Assembly: GCA_029980465.1 (NCBI GenBank) | Contig: JARYIJ010000001.1 | Span: 3,359,501 to 3,423,500 of the forward strand | Origin: Pseudolabrys sp. | GTDB lineage: Bacteria; Pseudomonadota; Alphaproteobacteria; Rhizobiales; Xanthobacteraceae | DNA: 64,000 bases | Direction of reading: 5' to 3' | Shown here: positions 1 through 7,466 of the stretch, in pieces | Numbering within the stretch: position 1 is the stretch's first letter | Layout: every line of letters begins with the position of its first letter | Translations under genes and position numbers: made by a program | The notes under the pieces: generated by a model | Told to the model about the DNA's origin: nothing | Database searches by the model: none | The model's input: only the letters and a program-made list of their open reading frames with translations

Positions 1-299
1 GCAATCGTCTCGTCGGTCAGGATGCGGCGGCTCTCGTCCTTTCCGGACGGATCGCCGACCCGCGTCGTGCCGCCGCCCATCAGGGCGATCGGCCGGTGGC
101 CGGTTTGCTGCATCCAGTACAGCATCATGATCGGCAGCAAGGAGCCGACGTGTAGGGACGCGGCCGTGCAATCAAAGCCGATGTAGGCGGTGATCGGTCC
201 TTTGGCGGCGAGCGCGTCAAGCGCCTCGGGTTCCGAAATCTGCTGGATAAACCCCCGGTTAGCCAGAGTCTGCAAGAAGTCGGATTTATAGGCACTCAT
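1..299 (-). CDS. tyrS: tyrosyl-tRNA synthetase, N-terminal part (partial)
   Basis: Charges tRNA-Tyr with tyrosine in the cytoplasm. Only the first 99 or so codons are inside the window; the gene runs off the left edge. The reverse-strand translation begins [10 protein letters not shown] and contains HVGS (the class I HIGH signature) followed by a conserved GDPSGK segment, which together are typical of bacterial TyrRS. The ATG is at 299. It is divergent from anmK, and the two genes are separated by a little over 100 bases. Family assignment is confident; nothing can be said about the KMSKS half or the C-terminal S4 domain. Confidence 0.9.
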   Translation of the reverse strand, partial: MSAYKSDFLQTLANRGFIQQISEPEALDALAAKGPITAYIGFDCTAASLHVGSLLPIMMLYWMQQTGHRPIALMGGGTTRVGDPSGKDESRRILTDETI

Positions 300-413
300 G
301 GGGATATCAGGGCTGCCGGGACTGGTCGCGTGCGCGCGGCAGGTGGTGTAACAGGTCCGGCGTCGGATTCAACATTGCATGGCTTGAGCCTTGCGTTGGC
401 GAGCGGGGGTTGG

Positions 414-1523
414 GTGACGTCGATCAAGGCGATTGGACTGATGAGTGGCACGTCGCTCGACGGGGTCGATGTGGCCCTGGTCGAGACGGACGGGGACCGG
501 ATTCTCGCGCTCGGGCCGACGGGATACCGGGCCTACACGGACGACGAGCGCGCGCTCTTGCGTGAGGCGCTCGCTGCAGGAGCGTCCCTGACCGACCGGA
601 TGTCGCGGCCCGGCATCCTGGCGCAAGCCGACCAATTCGTCACCGACGTGCACACGCAGGTGGTCGAGCAATTCCTGGCCGAAGAAAACATCGACAAGGG
701 TGAGATCGGGATCATCGGTTTCCACGGCCAGACCGTCATTCACAAGCCGGAGCTGAGGCTCACGGTGCAGATCGGCGACGGAGCGGCGATGGCGCGCCGT
801 CTCGGTGTTCTCGTCGCGTACGATTTCCGCGCTGCCGACGTCGCGGCCGGCGGGCAGGGGGCTCCGGTCGTGCCGGTGTTCCATCAGGCGATGGCGCGCG
901 ATCTCGCTCATCCGCATCCGATTGCCGTGCTCAATATCGGTGGCGTGGCCAACCTCACCTATGTCGACGGCGGCGCCCCGGTGGCCTGCGACACCGGCCC
1001 CGGCAATGCGTTGATCGATGACTTCATGCGCGCGCGCACCGGCGCTCCATACGACAATTACGGCGATGTCGCCGCGACCGGGGCGCCTGACGAGAGCTTC
1101 ATCGAGCGCGTGCTGGAGAATCCGTTTTTCGGCCTCAAGCCGCCGAAATCGCTCGACCGCAACGCCTTTGCCTTCGCCAATATCGGGCTGCCTCATTTCT
1201 CGGTGCCGGACGGCGCCGCGACCCTGTCGGCGCTCACCGTGCAGGCGGTGGCGCGGATCGTGCCGCATCTTCCGGCCGTGCCCCGAGCCTGGATCGTGGC
1301 GGGCGGCGGCGCGCGCAACCGCACGCTCATGAAAATGCTGACGCAAACATTGTCGCCGGCGACGGTCGAGACTGCGGACGCGGTCGGCTGGTCGGCCGAC
1401 GCCCTCGAGGCGCAGGCTTTTGCCTTCCTGGCGGTTCGTACCCTGATGGGAAAGCCGCTGACGTTTCCAGCCACCTCCGGCGCGCCGCGGCCGCTTGCGG
1501 GCGGCATCGTGGCGCGGCCGTAA
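414..1523 (+). CDS. anmK: anhydro-N-acetylmuramic acid kinase
   Basis: Phosphorylates and opens 1,6-anhydro-MurNAc released during cell-wall turnover, giving MurNAc-6-P for recycling. The translation has the AnmK hallmarks: LMSGTSLDGVD at the N-terminus, GFHGQTVIH, NIGGVANLT and DTGPGNALIDDF, all sugar-kinase/actin-fold nucleotide and substrate motifs. I start at the GTG at 414 (VTSIKAIGLMSGTS), giving 369 residues, the usual family length. The frame stays open to a start at 330, but that would add a 28-residue leader without family character. The tyrS-anmK arrangement looks typical of this bacterial group. Confidence 0.93.
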   Translation: MTSIKAIGLMSGTSLDGVDVALVETDGDRILALGPTGYRAYTDDERALLREALAAGASLTDRMSRPGILAQADQFVTDVHTQVVEQFLAEENIDKGEIGIIGFHGQTVIHKPELRLTVQIGDGAAMARRLGVLVAYDFRAADVAAGGQGAPVVPVFHQAMARDLAHPHPIAVLNIGGVANLTYVDGGAPVACDTGPGNALIDDFMRARTGAPYDNYGDVAATGAPDESFIERVLENPFFGLKPPKSLDRNAFAFANIGLPHFSVPDGAATLSALTVQAVARIVPHLPAVPRAWIVAGGGARNRTLMKMLTQTLSPATVETADAVGWSADALEAQAFAFLAVRTLMGKPLTFPATSGAPRPLAGGIVARP

Positions 1524-1574
1524 CCGGGCGAATTATTCCGTGATGCCGGCGCTTCTGGCGCATCGTGCAAACGA

Positions 1575-1583
1575 TGTTATAAC
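1575..1583 (+). promoter_or_regulatory. possible extended -10 promoter for lpxD cassette
   Basis: TGT-TATAAC, an extended -10 element (TGn plus a near-consensus hexamer), lies about 50 bases upstream of the lpxD start, in the AT-richer gap after anmK. No convincing -35 is seen, as expected for extended -10 promoters. A single short motif, so weak evidence. Confidence 0.3.
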
Positions 1584-1631
1584 GACGCCCAAATCGAGCG
1601 ATTTCAATCTCTTAACGCGTTTGTTTGCCCA

Positions 1632-2681
1632 ATGCTGGTTCGTGATGTGGCGGCTGCCCTGTCGGCTGACCTTATAGGGGATGGATCCTGGCCGGTCGAT
1701 CGCGTGGTGCATCCTGCGGCCGCCGAGCGGCCGTCCGATCTCGCGGTCGCCCTGACGAGGGACGCATTTGCGGCGCTTGAGGCGTCAAATGCCCAGGCGG
1801 CGATCGTCGCCGCCTCGGCGTCCGCGCCTCGGGACCGTTTTAAGGCGCTTATCGTTGCAAAGGACGAACGTCCCGCGCTTGCCAAACTGACGGCGTTGTT
1901 CGATCACGGGCCTGGCCACGGCCCCGGTATTCATCAGACGGCGCTCGCCGGCCCCGGCACGACGATCGGCGAGGAGACGAGCGTCGGTCCTTACGTGACG
2001 ATCGGCTCCCGCAGCAGGATCGGCGCGCGCTGCGTCATCCTCGGTCATGTCAGTATCGGCGACGATGTGACCATTGGCGAAGGCACGCTGATCTATTCGG
2101 GCGTGCGTATCGGGGACCGCGTCACGATCGGTGCCCGCGTTATCGTCCAGCCGAATGCCGTGATCGGTTGCGACGGTTTCAGTTTTTTGCCGCCGCAGGG
2201 GGACCAGCTTGTTCCCGGTCGTGTCCATTCAGTCGGCGCCGTCGAACTCGGTGACGACGTCGAGATCGGCGCCGGCACAACCATTGCCCGCGCGACGCTG
2301 CAGGCGACCCGGATTGGCGCCGGAACCAAGATTGATAACCTCGTTCAGATCGGACACAACGTGACGATCGGGCGTGGATGCCTGATCTGTGGCATGGTCG
2401 GCATCTCCGGCAGTGTCGAGGTTGGCGACCGGGTGCTGCTGGCGGGCGGGGTCGGCATTGCCGATCACATCAGGATCGGATCGGGAGCGATTGTGGCCGC
2501 TGGCTCCGGGGTGGGGTCGAATGTCGCAGCGGGATCAACGGTGTCGGGCTATCCCGCCCAGCCCCATGCCAAAACTGCGGAAATCGTGACGTTTCTGATG
2601 CGTCACAAGAGGGTACTTCGGGATATTGAAGACACGAGGGTCCGACTTGAGGCAATCGAAAAATCATCGCAAAAAGACTGA
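1632..2681 (+). CDS. lpxD: LpxD-like UDP-3-O-acylglucosamine N-acyltransferase
   Basis: Expected to transfer a 3-hydroxyacyl chain from acyl carrier protein to the 2-amino group of a UDP-3-O-acyl-glucosamine, an early lipid A step. The 349 residues show an N-terminal substrate-binding domain (about 1-100), then a left-handed beta-helix of hexapeptide repeats (IGxxxxIG pattern, about 105-310) and a short C-terminal helix. The motif [14 protein letters not shown] holds the catalytic histidine of LpxD. There is no good ribosome site before the ATG. It is followed 21 bases later by an acyl carrier protein and then a ketoacyl synthase, and not by fabZ-lpxA-lpxB as in the housekeeping cluster, so this may be a second, specialised copy. 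Confidence 0.85.
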   Translation: MLVRDVAAALSADLIGDGSWPVDRVVHPAAAERPSDLAVALTRDAFAALEASNAQAAIVAASASAPRDRFKALIVAKDERPALAKLTALFDHGPGHGPGIHQTALAGPGTTIGEETSVGPYVTIGSRSRIGARCVILGHVSIGDDVTIGEGTLIYSGVRIGDRVTIGARVIVQPNAVIGCDGFSFLPPQGDQLVPGRVHSVGAVELGDDVEIGAGTTIARATLQATRIGAGTKIDNLVQIGHNVTIGRGCLICGMVGISGSVEVGDRVLLAGGVGIADHIRIGSGAIVAAGSGVGSNVAAGSTVSGYPAQPHAKTAEIVTFLMRHKRVLRDIEDTRVRLEAIEKSSQKD

Positions 2682-2702
2682 CGGAAGATCGGGGATGAGA
2701 CC

Positions 2703-2960
2703 ATGAGCGATGTGGCGACCGACGTAATGGCCATCATCAAGAAGAAGATTCGGGTCGACAAATCCGAGATTACGCTCGACGACAAGTTGCGCGATCTCGG
2801 GCTTGAATCGCTCGACGCATTGGAACTCGTGTTCGATATCGAAGAGAAGTTCAATATCGAGATTCCGGTCAACGCCAACGAGGCCAATATCGGCGGCTTC
2901 GAAACGGTCAGGGACGTCGTCCAGGCGGTCGAAAAGATCCTGGCGGACAAGAAGGCGTAG
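2703..2960 (+). CDS. acyl carrier protein, non-housekeeping type
   Basis: Small acidic acyl carrier protein of 85 residues. The phosphopantetheine attachment serine is Ser36 in GLESLDALEL, a variant of the usual DSL motif with Glu before the Ser. Helix-rich, ending ILADKKA. It lies between an LpxD-like acyltransferase and a ketoacyl synthase, which suggests it carries the acyl chain for that pair. It does not read like the long AcpXL proteins used for very-long-chain lipid A acids, and resembles more the RkpF/NodF-type dedicated carriers (from memory). The exact acyl product is unknown. Confidence 0.85.
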   Translation: MSDVATDVMAIIKKKIRVDKSEITLDDKLRDLGLESLDALELVFDIEEKFNIEIPVNANEANIGGFETVRDVVQAVEKILADKKA

Positions 2961-2967
2961 TCGTTTC

Positions 2968-4182
2968 GTGCATCGCGTCGTCATCACGGGTCTCGGCGCC
3001 GTCACGCCGATTGGGCATGACGTGCCTACCTTCTGGGACGAGCTGAAGAAGGGCACCGAGGGCGTTCGTCCGGTCGAGCTCATCAAGGACCCGCGCCTCA
3101 ACCAGAAGACTCTCGGCGAGGTCAAAGGCTTCGATCCGCTCAAGCATTTCGACGACCGCGAGCTCAATTTGCTGGACCGCGTGTCGCAGTTTGCGGTGGT
3201 CTGTGCGCGTCAGGCCATCGCACAAGCGGGCATCACGTTCGATGGCGAGCTGGCGGACAGGACCGCCGCGATCATCGGCACCGGCATCGGCGGCCAGACC
3301 ACGGCCGACGACAGCTTCAGACGCCTCTATGAAGAGAAGGCGACGCGCGTCTATCCGCTGACCATTCCGAAACTGATGGCGAACGCGCCGGCCAGCCAGA
3401 TTTCCATGTATTGCAACCTACGCGGCCCATCATTCGCGATCTCGAGCGCATGTGCGTCGGCGACTCATGCGATCGGCGTGTCATATCAGATGGTCAAAAG
3501 CGGCATCGCGCGCGCCGCGGTAGCTGGTGGCGCCGAGGCCTGCCTGACGCTCGGCTCGATCAAGGGCTGGGAGGCGATGCGGGTGATGTCACCCGACAAG
3601 GTCCGGCCATTTTCCAAGGACCGCAAGGGCATGATCATCGGCGAAGGCGCCGCGGTGGTGGTGCTTGAGACCGAGGAAGATGCCCGCAAGCGCGGCGCCG
3701 ACATTCTCGCCGAGGTCGCCGGATTCGGCATGAGCGCCGACGCCAAGGATCTGACCGCTCCCGACGTCAACGGCATGGTTCGCGCCTTGAAAGGCGCGCT
3801 CGACGACGCTGGCCTCAATCCATCCGACGTCCAGTATGTGAACGCCCACGGCACCGGAACGACCGCAAACGATCGCACCGAGACTCAGGCGCTGAAGGCG
3901 GCGTTTGGCGATGCGGCAATAAAGATTCCGGTCTCCGCGACGAAGTCGATGATCGGTCACGCGCTCGGGGCGGCCGGGGCGCTTGAATTCGTGGCCACCA
4001 TGTTGACGCTGCGGCAAGGCGTCATCCCGCCGACCATCAATTATCTCGGCCCCGATCCGGAGTGCGATCTCGACTACGTGCCGAACACGGCGCGCGACGC
4101 AAAGGTCGATGTCGCGATCTCGAATTCGTTTGCGTTCGGCGGATTGAACGCTGTTCTGGCCGTCAAGAGCTACCGACCCTGA
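2968..4182 (+). CDS. beta-ketoacyl-ACP synthase II-type (FabF family)
   Basis: Condenses an acyl chain with malonyl-ACP by decarboxylative Claisen chemistry. The Cys-His-His triad is visible: Cys162 in SSACASATHAIG, a His in NAHGTGTTAND and a His in KSMIGHALGAAG. The start is the GTG at 2968, seven bases after the acp stop, giving 404 residues that begin VHRVVITGLGAVTPIG as in FabF proteins; an open frame extending upstream only runs antiphase through acp. Together with the adjacent acp and lpxD-like genes it probably makes or extends a specialised envelope acyl chain. It could instead serve a polysaccharide lipid anchor, as RkpG/NodE-like enzymes do. Confidence 0.88.
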   Translation: MHRVVITGLGAVTPIGHDVPTFWDELKKGTEGVRPVELIKDPRLNQKTLGEVKGFDPLKHFDDRELNLLDRVSQFAVVCARQAIAQAGITFDGELADRTAAIIGTGIGGQTTADDSFRRLYEEKATRVYPLTIPKLMANAPASQISMYCNLRGPSFAISSACASATHAIGVSYQMVKSGIARAAVAGGAEACLTLGSIKGWEAMRVMSPDKVRPFSKDRKGMIIGEGAAVVVLETEEDARKRGADILAEVAGFGMSADAKDLTAPDVNGMVRALKGALDDAGLNPSDVQYVNAHGTGTTANDRTETQALKAAFGDAAIKIPVSATKSMIGHALGAAGALEFVATMLTLRQGVIPPTINYLGPDPECDLDYVPNTARDAKVDVAISNSFAFGGLNAVLAVKSYRP

Positions 4183-4239
4183 CCGGATTGCGGTGGCGTC
4201 GGAGCGGTGGCACCATCGCACGTCACCTCAGGAACACTC

Positions 4240-5757
4240 ATGGCCGAACCGCGCACCATTCGTCTTTCGCCCGACGATAATGTCGTCATCGCCGTCGATC
4301 AGATTCCGCAGGGAACACGTGCCGCGTCAGTGATGGCGCGCGAGCGCATCCCGCGCGGCCACAAGATAGCGATCGCCGCGATCGAGGAGGGGGGGCCAGT
4401 CCGCAAATACGGGCAGATTATCGGTTTTGCGTCGAAGCCGATCGCGCCGGGCGACTGGGTGCACGAGCAGAACGTCGTGATGCACGATTTCGCGCGCGAT
4501 TACCGCTTTTGCGAAGATGCGAAAAACGATGAGGTCCTTCCCGTCGAGATGCGCGCGACGTTCCAGGGCTATGTGCGACCGAACGGCAAGACCGGAACCC
4601 GCAATTACATCGGTGTCCTGACCTCGGTGAACTGCTCGGCTACGGTCGCCAAGTTCATTGCCGAAGGCGTCAACCGGTCCGGCATCCTCGACGACTATCC
4701 CGAGATCGACGGCGTCGTCTCGTTTGTCCACGGATCCGGCTGCGGCATGGCAGCTTATGGCGAGGGCTGGGAGCTTTTGCGCCGCACGCAGTGGGGCTAC
4801 GCGACGCACCCCAATCTCGGCGGAGCATTGATGGTCGGGCTGGGCTGCGAGGTCTTCCAGATCGACCGCATGAAAGATGAGTACGGCCTGGTCGAAGGCG
4901 ACCACTTCCAGACCATGACGATCCAGGCGACCGGCGGCACGAAGAAGACGGTGGCCGAAGGTATCGAGCGCATCAGGGCGATGCTGCCGATCGCGGCGAA
5001 AGCTAAACGCGAGACGCGCCCGGCTTCCGAGGTGACACTCGCCCTGCAGTGCGGCGGTTCGGACGGCTACTCGGGCATCACGGCGAATCCGGCGCTCGGG
5101 TCGGCGGTCGATCTTCTGGTCAGGCACGGTGGCACCGGCGTTCTCGCCGAGACCCCGGAAATCTACGGTGCCGAGCATCTGCTCACACGCCGCGCCATGA
5201 ACCGGGCGGTCGGCGAAAAGCTCGTCGAGCGCATCCGCTGGTGGGAGGACTATACCGAGAAGAACGGCGGCGCGATGAACAACAATCCGTCGCCGGGCAA
5301 CAAGGCGGGCGGCCTCACGACGATCCTCGAGAAATCGCTCGGCGCGGCGGCCAAGGGCGGCTCGACCACGTTGCGCGCCGTCTACGAATACGCCGAGCCG
5401 GTCAAGGACAAGGGCTTCGTCTTCATGGACACGCCGGGCTACGACCCGGTCGGCGCGACCGGGCAGGTGGCCGGCGGTTGCAACGTGATGTGCTTCACCA
5501 CCGGCCGCGGCTCGGCCTTCGGCTGCAAGCCGACGCCGTCCATCAAGCTCGCGACCAACAACGATGTCTATGCGCGCATGACGGACGACATGGATATCAA
5601 TTGCGGCGATATTATCGACGGCGTCAGCGTCGCCGCCAAGGGCGAGGAGATTTTCAAGAAAGTCCTCGCGGTGGCGTCGGGCGAGCGCACCAAGTCGGAG
5701 GACCTCGGCTACGGAGATCTCGAATTCGTGCCATGGCAGGTCGGCGCGGTGATGTAA
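4240..5757 (+). CDS. altronate dehydratase (UxaA/GarD family)
   Basis: Predicted iron-dependent dehydratase of sugar acids, converting D-altronate or a relative to 2-keto-3-deoxy-gluconate. The 505 residues contain an N-terminal SAF domain (about 10-90, RIPRGHKIAIAAIEEGG) and a C-terminal catalytic domain with the GSGCGM and conserved Cys/Gly patches (LALQCGGSDGYSGITANPA, AGGCNVMCFTTGRGSAFG). The ATG at 4240 follows an AGGA ribosome site, giving a better start than the upstream in-frame 4207. The SDR gene begins 9 bases after its stop, so the two are probably cotranscribed in sugar-acid catabolism. The substrate could be altronate, galactarate or another hexonate. Confidence 0.88.
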   Translation: MAEPRTIRLSPDDNVVIAVDQIPQGTRAASVMARERIPRGHKIAIAAIEEGGPVRKYGQIIGFASKPIAPGDWVHEQNVVMHDFARDYRFCEDAKNDEVLPVEMRATFQGYVRPNGKTGTRNYIGVLTSVNCSATVAKFIAEGVNRSGILDDYPEIDGVVSFVHGSGCGMAAYGEGWELLRRTQWGYATHPNLGGALMVGLGCEVFQIDRMKDEYGLVEGDHFQTMTIQATGGTKKTVAEGIERIRAMLPIAAKAKRETRPASEVTLALQCGGSDGYSGITANPALGSAVDLLVRHGGTGVLAETPEIYGAEHLLTRRAMNRAVGEKLVERIRWWEDYTEKNGGAMNNNPSPGNKAGGLTTILEKSLGAAAKGGSTTLRAVYEYAEPVKDKGFVFMDTPGYDPVGATGQVAGGCNVMCFTTGRGSAFGCKPTPSIKLATNNDVYARMTDDMDINCGDIIDGVSVAAKGEEIFKKVLAVASGERTKSEDLGYGDLEFVPWQVGAVM

Positions 5758-5766
5758 GGGGTGGGA

Positions 5767-6528
5767 ATGTCTTTGTTCGACTTGAAGGGCCGCGTCGCGC
5801 TGGTGACCGGCGGCAACGGCGGCATCGGCCTTGGCATGGCCAAGGGCATGGCGGCGGCAGGCGCTTCGATCGCCATCGCCGGGCGCAACAAGGAAAAGGG
5901 CGCAGCCGCGATTGCAGCGATCAAAGCTCTCGGCGTCGATGCGGATTTTGTCGAGATCGACGTTCTGCAAGAGGCGTCCTGCAAGCAGGGCGTCGATCAG
6001 GTCGTCAAACGGTTCGGCCGCCTCGACATTCTCGTCAATAATGCCGGCACGACGGTGCGCAAGCAGCCGCAGGATATCACCACCGCTGAATGGAATCTCG
6101 TGCTGACGACCAATCTCACGGCGGCGTTCCAGTGCTCGCAGGCGGCCTATCCGCACATGCTCAAGGCGAAGGGCGGCAAGATCGTCAATATCGGCTCGAT
6201 GCTGTCGATCTTCGGCGCGCCTTATGCGGCGCCTTATGGATCGAGCAAGGGCGGCATCGTGCAGATGAGCCGCGCCCTGGCGACGGCTTGGGCCAAGGAT
6301 AACATCCAGGTCAATTCGATCCTGCCCGGCTGGATCGATACCGAGTTGACCAAAAAGGCTCGTGTCGAGGTGCCCGGCCTCAATGAACGGGTGCTGGCGC
6401 GGACGCCTGCAGGCCGGTGGGGCAGCCCCGACGACTTCGCCGGCATCGCGGTGTTCCTGGCGTCACAGGCGTCGGACTTCGTCACCGGCGCGGCGATTCC
6501 GGTCGACGGCGGCTATTCGATCTCGTGA
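5767..6528 (+). CDS. SDR-family NAD(P)-dependent dehydrogenase
   Basis: Classical short-chain dehydrogenase of 253 residues with a Rossmann TGGNGGIGLG cofactor motif near residue 13, NNAG near 90 and the catalytic tyrosine/lysine in YGSSKGG. It resembles 2-deoxy-gluconate 3-dehydrogenase and gluconate 5-dehydrogenase relatives. The ATG at 5767 is preceded by GGGGTGGGA, a strong ribosome site; the alternative GTG at 5761 sits inside that site. Placement straight after altronate dehydratase suggests oxidation of a sugar acid in the same pathway. The last 66 bases overlap the 3' end of the opposite-strand SET-domain gene. Substrate is not deducible. Confidence 0.87.
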   Translation: MSLFDLKGRVALVTGGNGGIGLGMAKGMAAAGASIAIAGRNKEKGAAAIAAIKALGVDADFVEIDVLQEASCKQGVDQVVKRFGRLDILVNNAGTTVRKQPQDITTAEWNLVLTTNLTAAFQCSQAAYPHMLKAKGGKIVNIGSMLSIFGAPYAAPYGSSKGGIVQMSRALATAWAKDNIQVNSILPGWIDTELTKKARVEVPGLNERVLARTPAGRWGSPDDFAGIAVFLASQASDFVTGAAIPVDGGYSIS

Positions 6529-6915
6529 CGCCGCCTTGCGCTTCTTCTTTTTCAGGAAAGCCGCGCACAGGCATCGGTCGAATAGCCGGTAGTTGTTCGT
6601 GATCTCGGCGCCTTTCGGGATATCGCGCGATGCCACGATATGGCCGCGCGCCCAATGGGTGTTGGCGTGGTCGGAGTGATTGATGTGGTGGTCGTGATCG
6701 ACCGTCAGCAGAATCTCGCCGTCGACCCGGTAGCCGTGCATCTGGATGTAGCGCTTCGCCGCCTTCGGCAGCCGCGCATATTCCTTGGGCGAATAGCAGC
6801 GGTCGAAGCCTTCGACGAAACGCCACACCTTGGTGCCCTTGGGGATGAACTCGTCGGCGAACACGCCGAGGCCGTGGATGGGAGACCTGTCGACATAGGT
6901 TTTGATGAGGAGCAT
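6463..6915 (-). CDS. SET-domain protein-lysine methyltransferase-like
   Basis: A 150-residue protein starting MLLIKTYVDRSPIHGLGVFA, a classic SET-domain opening (SPIHGxGVFA), with the SAM/lysine-site motif INHSDHANT and a C-terminal EITNNY in place of the usual ELTxDY. A CLC pair follows, recalling a fragment of a post-SET zinc site. The final 35 residues are Lys/Arg-rich. Presumed to methylate lysines of a protein, but no target is indicated. The gene converges on the SDR gene and its last 66 bases overlap that frame on the other strand; the basic tail is the part encoded in the overlap. The ATG at 6915 has a purine-rich region upstream. Confidence 0.8.
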   Translation of the reverse strand: MLLIKTYVDRSPIHGLGVFADEFIPKGTKVWRFVEGFDRCYSPKEYARLPKAAKRYIQMHGYRVDGEILLTVDHDHHINHSDHANTHWARGHIVASRDIPKGAEITNNYRLFDRCLCAAFLKKKKRKAASRDRIAAVDRNRRAGDEVRRL

Positions 6916-6970
6916 GGCAGTTTCGGATGGCGTGATGTGTCGAGCGTGCCGCCGGCGCGGGGCGCAATCC

Positions 6971-7366
6971 TTACGGATGACTGGCGCTGGCGCAGACGGC
7001 CACCAGCGGACTCTTTGTTGAATCGGGAATGGCCCCGCACGACGCTGACCGTTCGGTGAGGAACGTCGCCGCCGCGCGGGTCGGGCCGCAATAGGCTGTC
7101 ACCAGAACTTCGTCGTCGGCGCAGGTCGCCGTGCAAGCGAGCGTCGAGCAGTCCTGCCGCAGGATGCGGATACGGGAGGAGGGGCCAGCAGGCCCTTGCG
7201 GCCCGGCCGGACCTTGGGCGCCCGGCGGGCCGGGTGGCCCCTGGTCGCCTTTGTCGCCGGCGGGTCCCCGAGGTCCGGGCGGGCCCTGCGGTCCCGGTTG
7301 CGGCTTGCCGCAGGCGGCGACGCATAGGCACAGCCCGATCGCCGCGGTCATGAAAAGCGTGCGCAT
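6971..7366 (-). CDS. collagen-like repeat lipoprotein
   Basis: Starting at the ATG at 7366 the product is 131 residues: a lipoprotein signal ([19 protein letters not shown], lipobox VAAC, acylated Cys19), then 13 uninterrupted collagen-type Gly-X-Y triplets ([18 protein letters not shown] and on), then a roughly 65-residue C-terminal domain with six cysteines. The likely location is the outer or inner membrane surface with a triple-helical stalk. The frame is open to 7417 but the signal peptide fixes the start. Nothing nearby points to a partner. Function unknown: bacterial collagen-like proteins are commonly surface stalks or adhesins, which is only a family-level inference here. Confidence 0.85.
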   Translation of the reverse strand: MRTLFMTAAIGLCLCVAACGKPQPGPQGPPGPRGPAGDKGDQGPPGPPGAQGPAGPQGPAGPSSRIRILRQDCSTLACTATCADDEVLVTAYCGPTRAAATFLTERSASCGAIPDSTKSPLVAVCASASHP

Positions 7367-7429
7367 GGTCTCTCTGAGACCGCTCCCTGACGGACACCCG
7401 AACGCAGAATCGTACAATGATCCTCGGCC

Positions 7430-7460
7430 TTGAACGCGACAAGGGCCGCTCGGCTATACT
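7430..7460 (+). promoter_or_regulatory. possible promoter giving a leaderless mRNA
   Basis: TTGAAC (7430-7435) and TATACT (7455-7460), separated by 19 bases, directly precede the AtuA-like ATG at 7467. The -10 ends six bases before the ATG, so transcription would start at or next to it, and no Shine-Dalgarno sequence is present. The 19-base spacer is longer than ideal. Confidence 0.4.
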
Positions 7461-7466
7461 CACAAC

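Noticed and set aside
369..1346. 325-codon minus-strand frame inside anmK
   Set aside because: No family features and covers a confidently identified kinase.
2803..2967. Longer N-terminus for the ketoacyl synthase starting inside acp
   Set aside because: The extension is Ser/Arg-rich out-of-frame acp sequence; the GTG at 2968 gives the normal FabF start.
4327..6156. 609-codon minus-strand frame opposite altronate dehydratase and the SDR
   Set aside because: Antisense shadow; composition and lack of motifs show no coding character.
7190..7310. GC-rich near-repeats considered as a tandem repeat or CRISPR-like array
   Set aside because: The repetition is the collagen Gly-X-Y codon pattern in a lipoprotein frame; there are no equal direct repeats with unique spacers. 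No CRISPR array was seen anywhere in the window.
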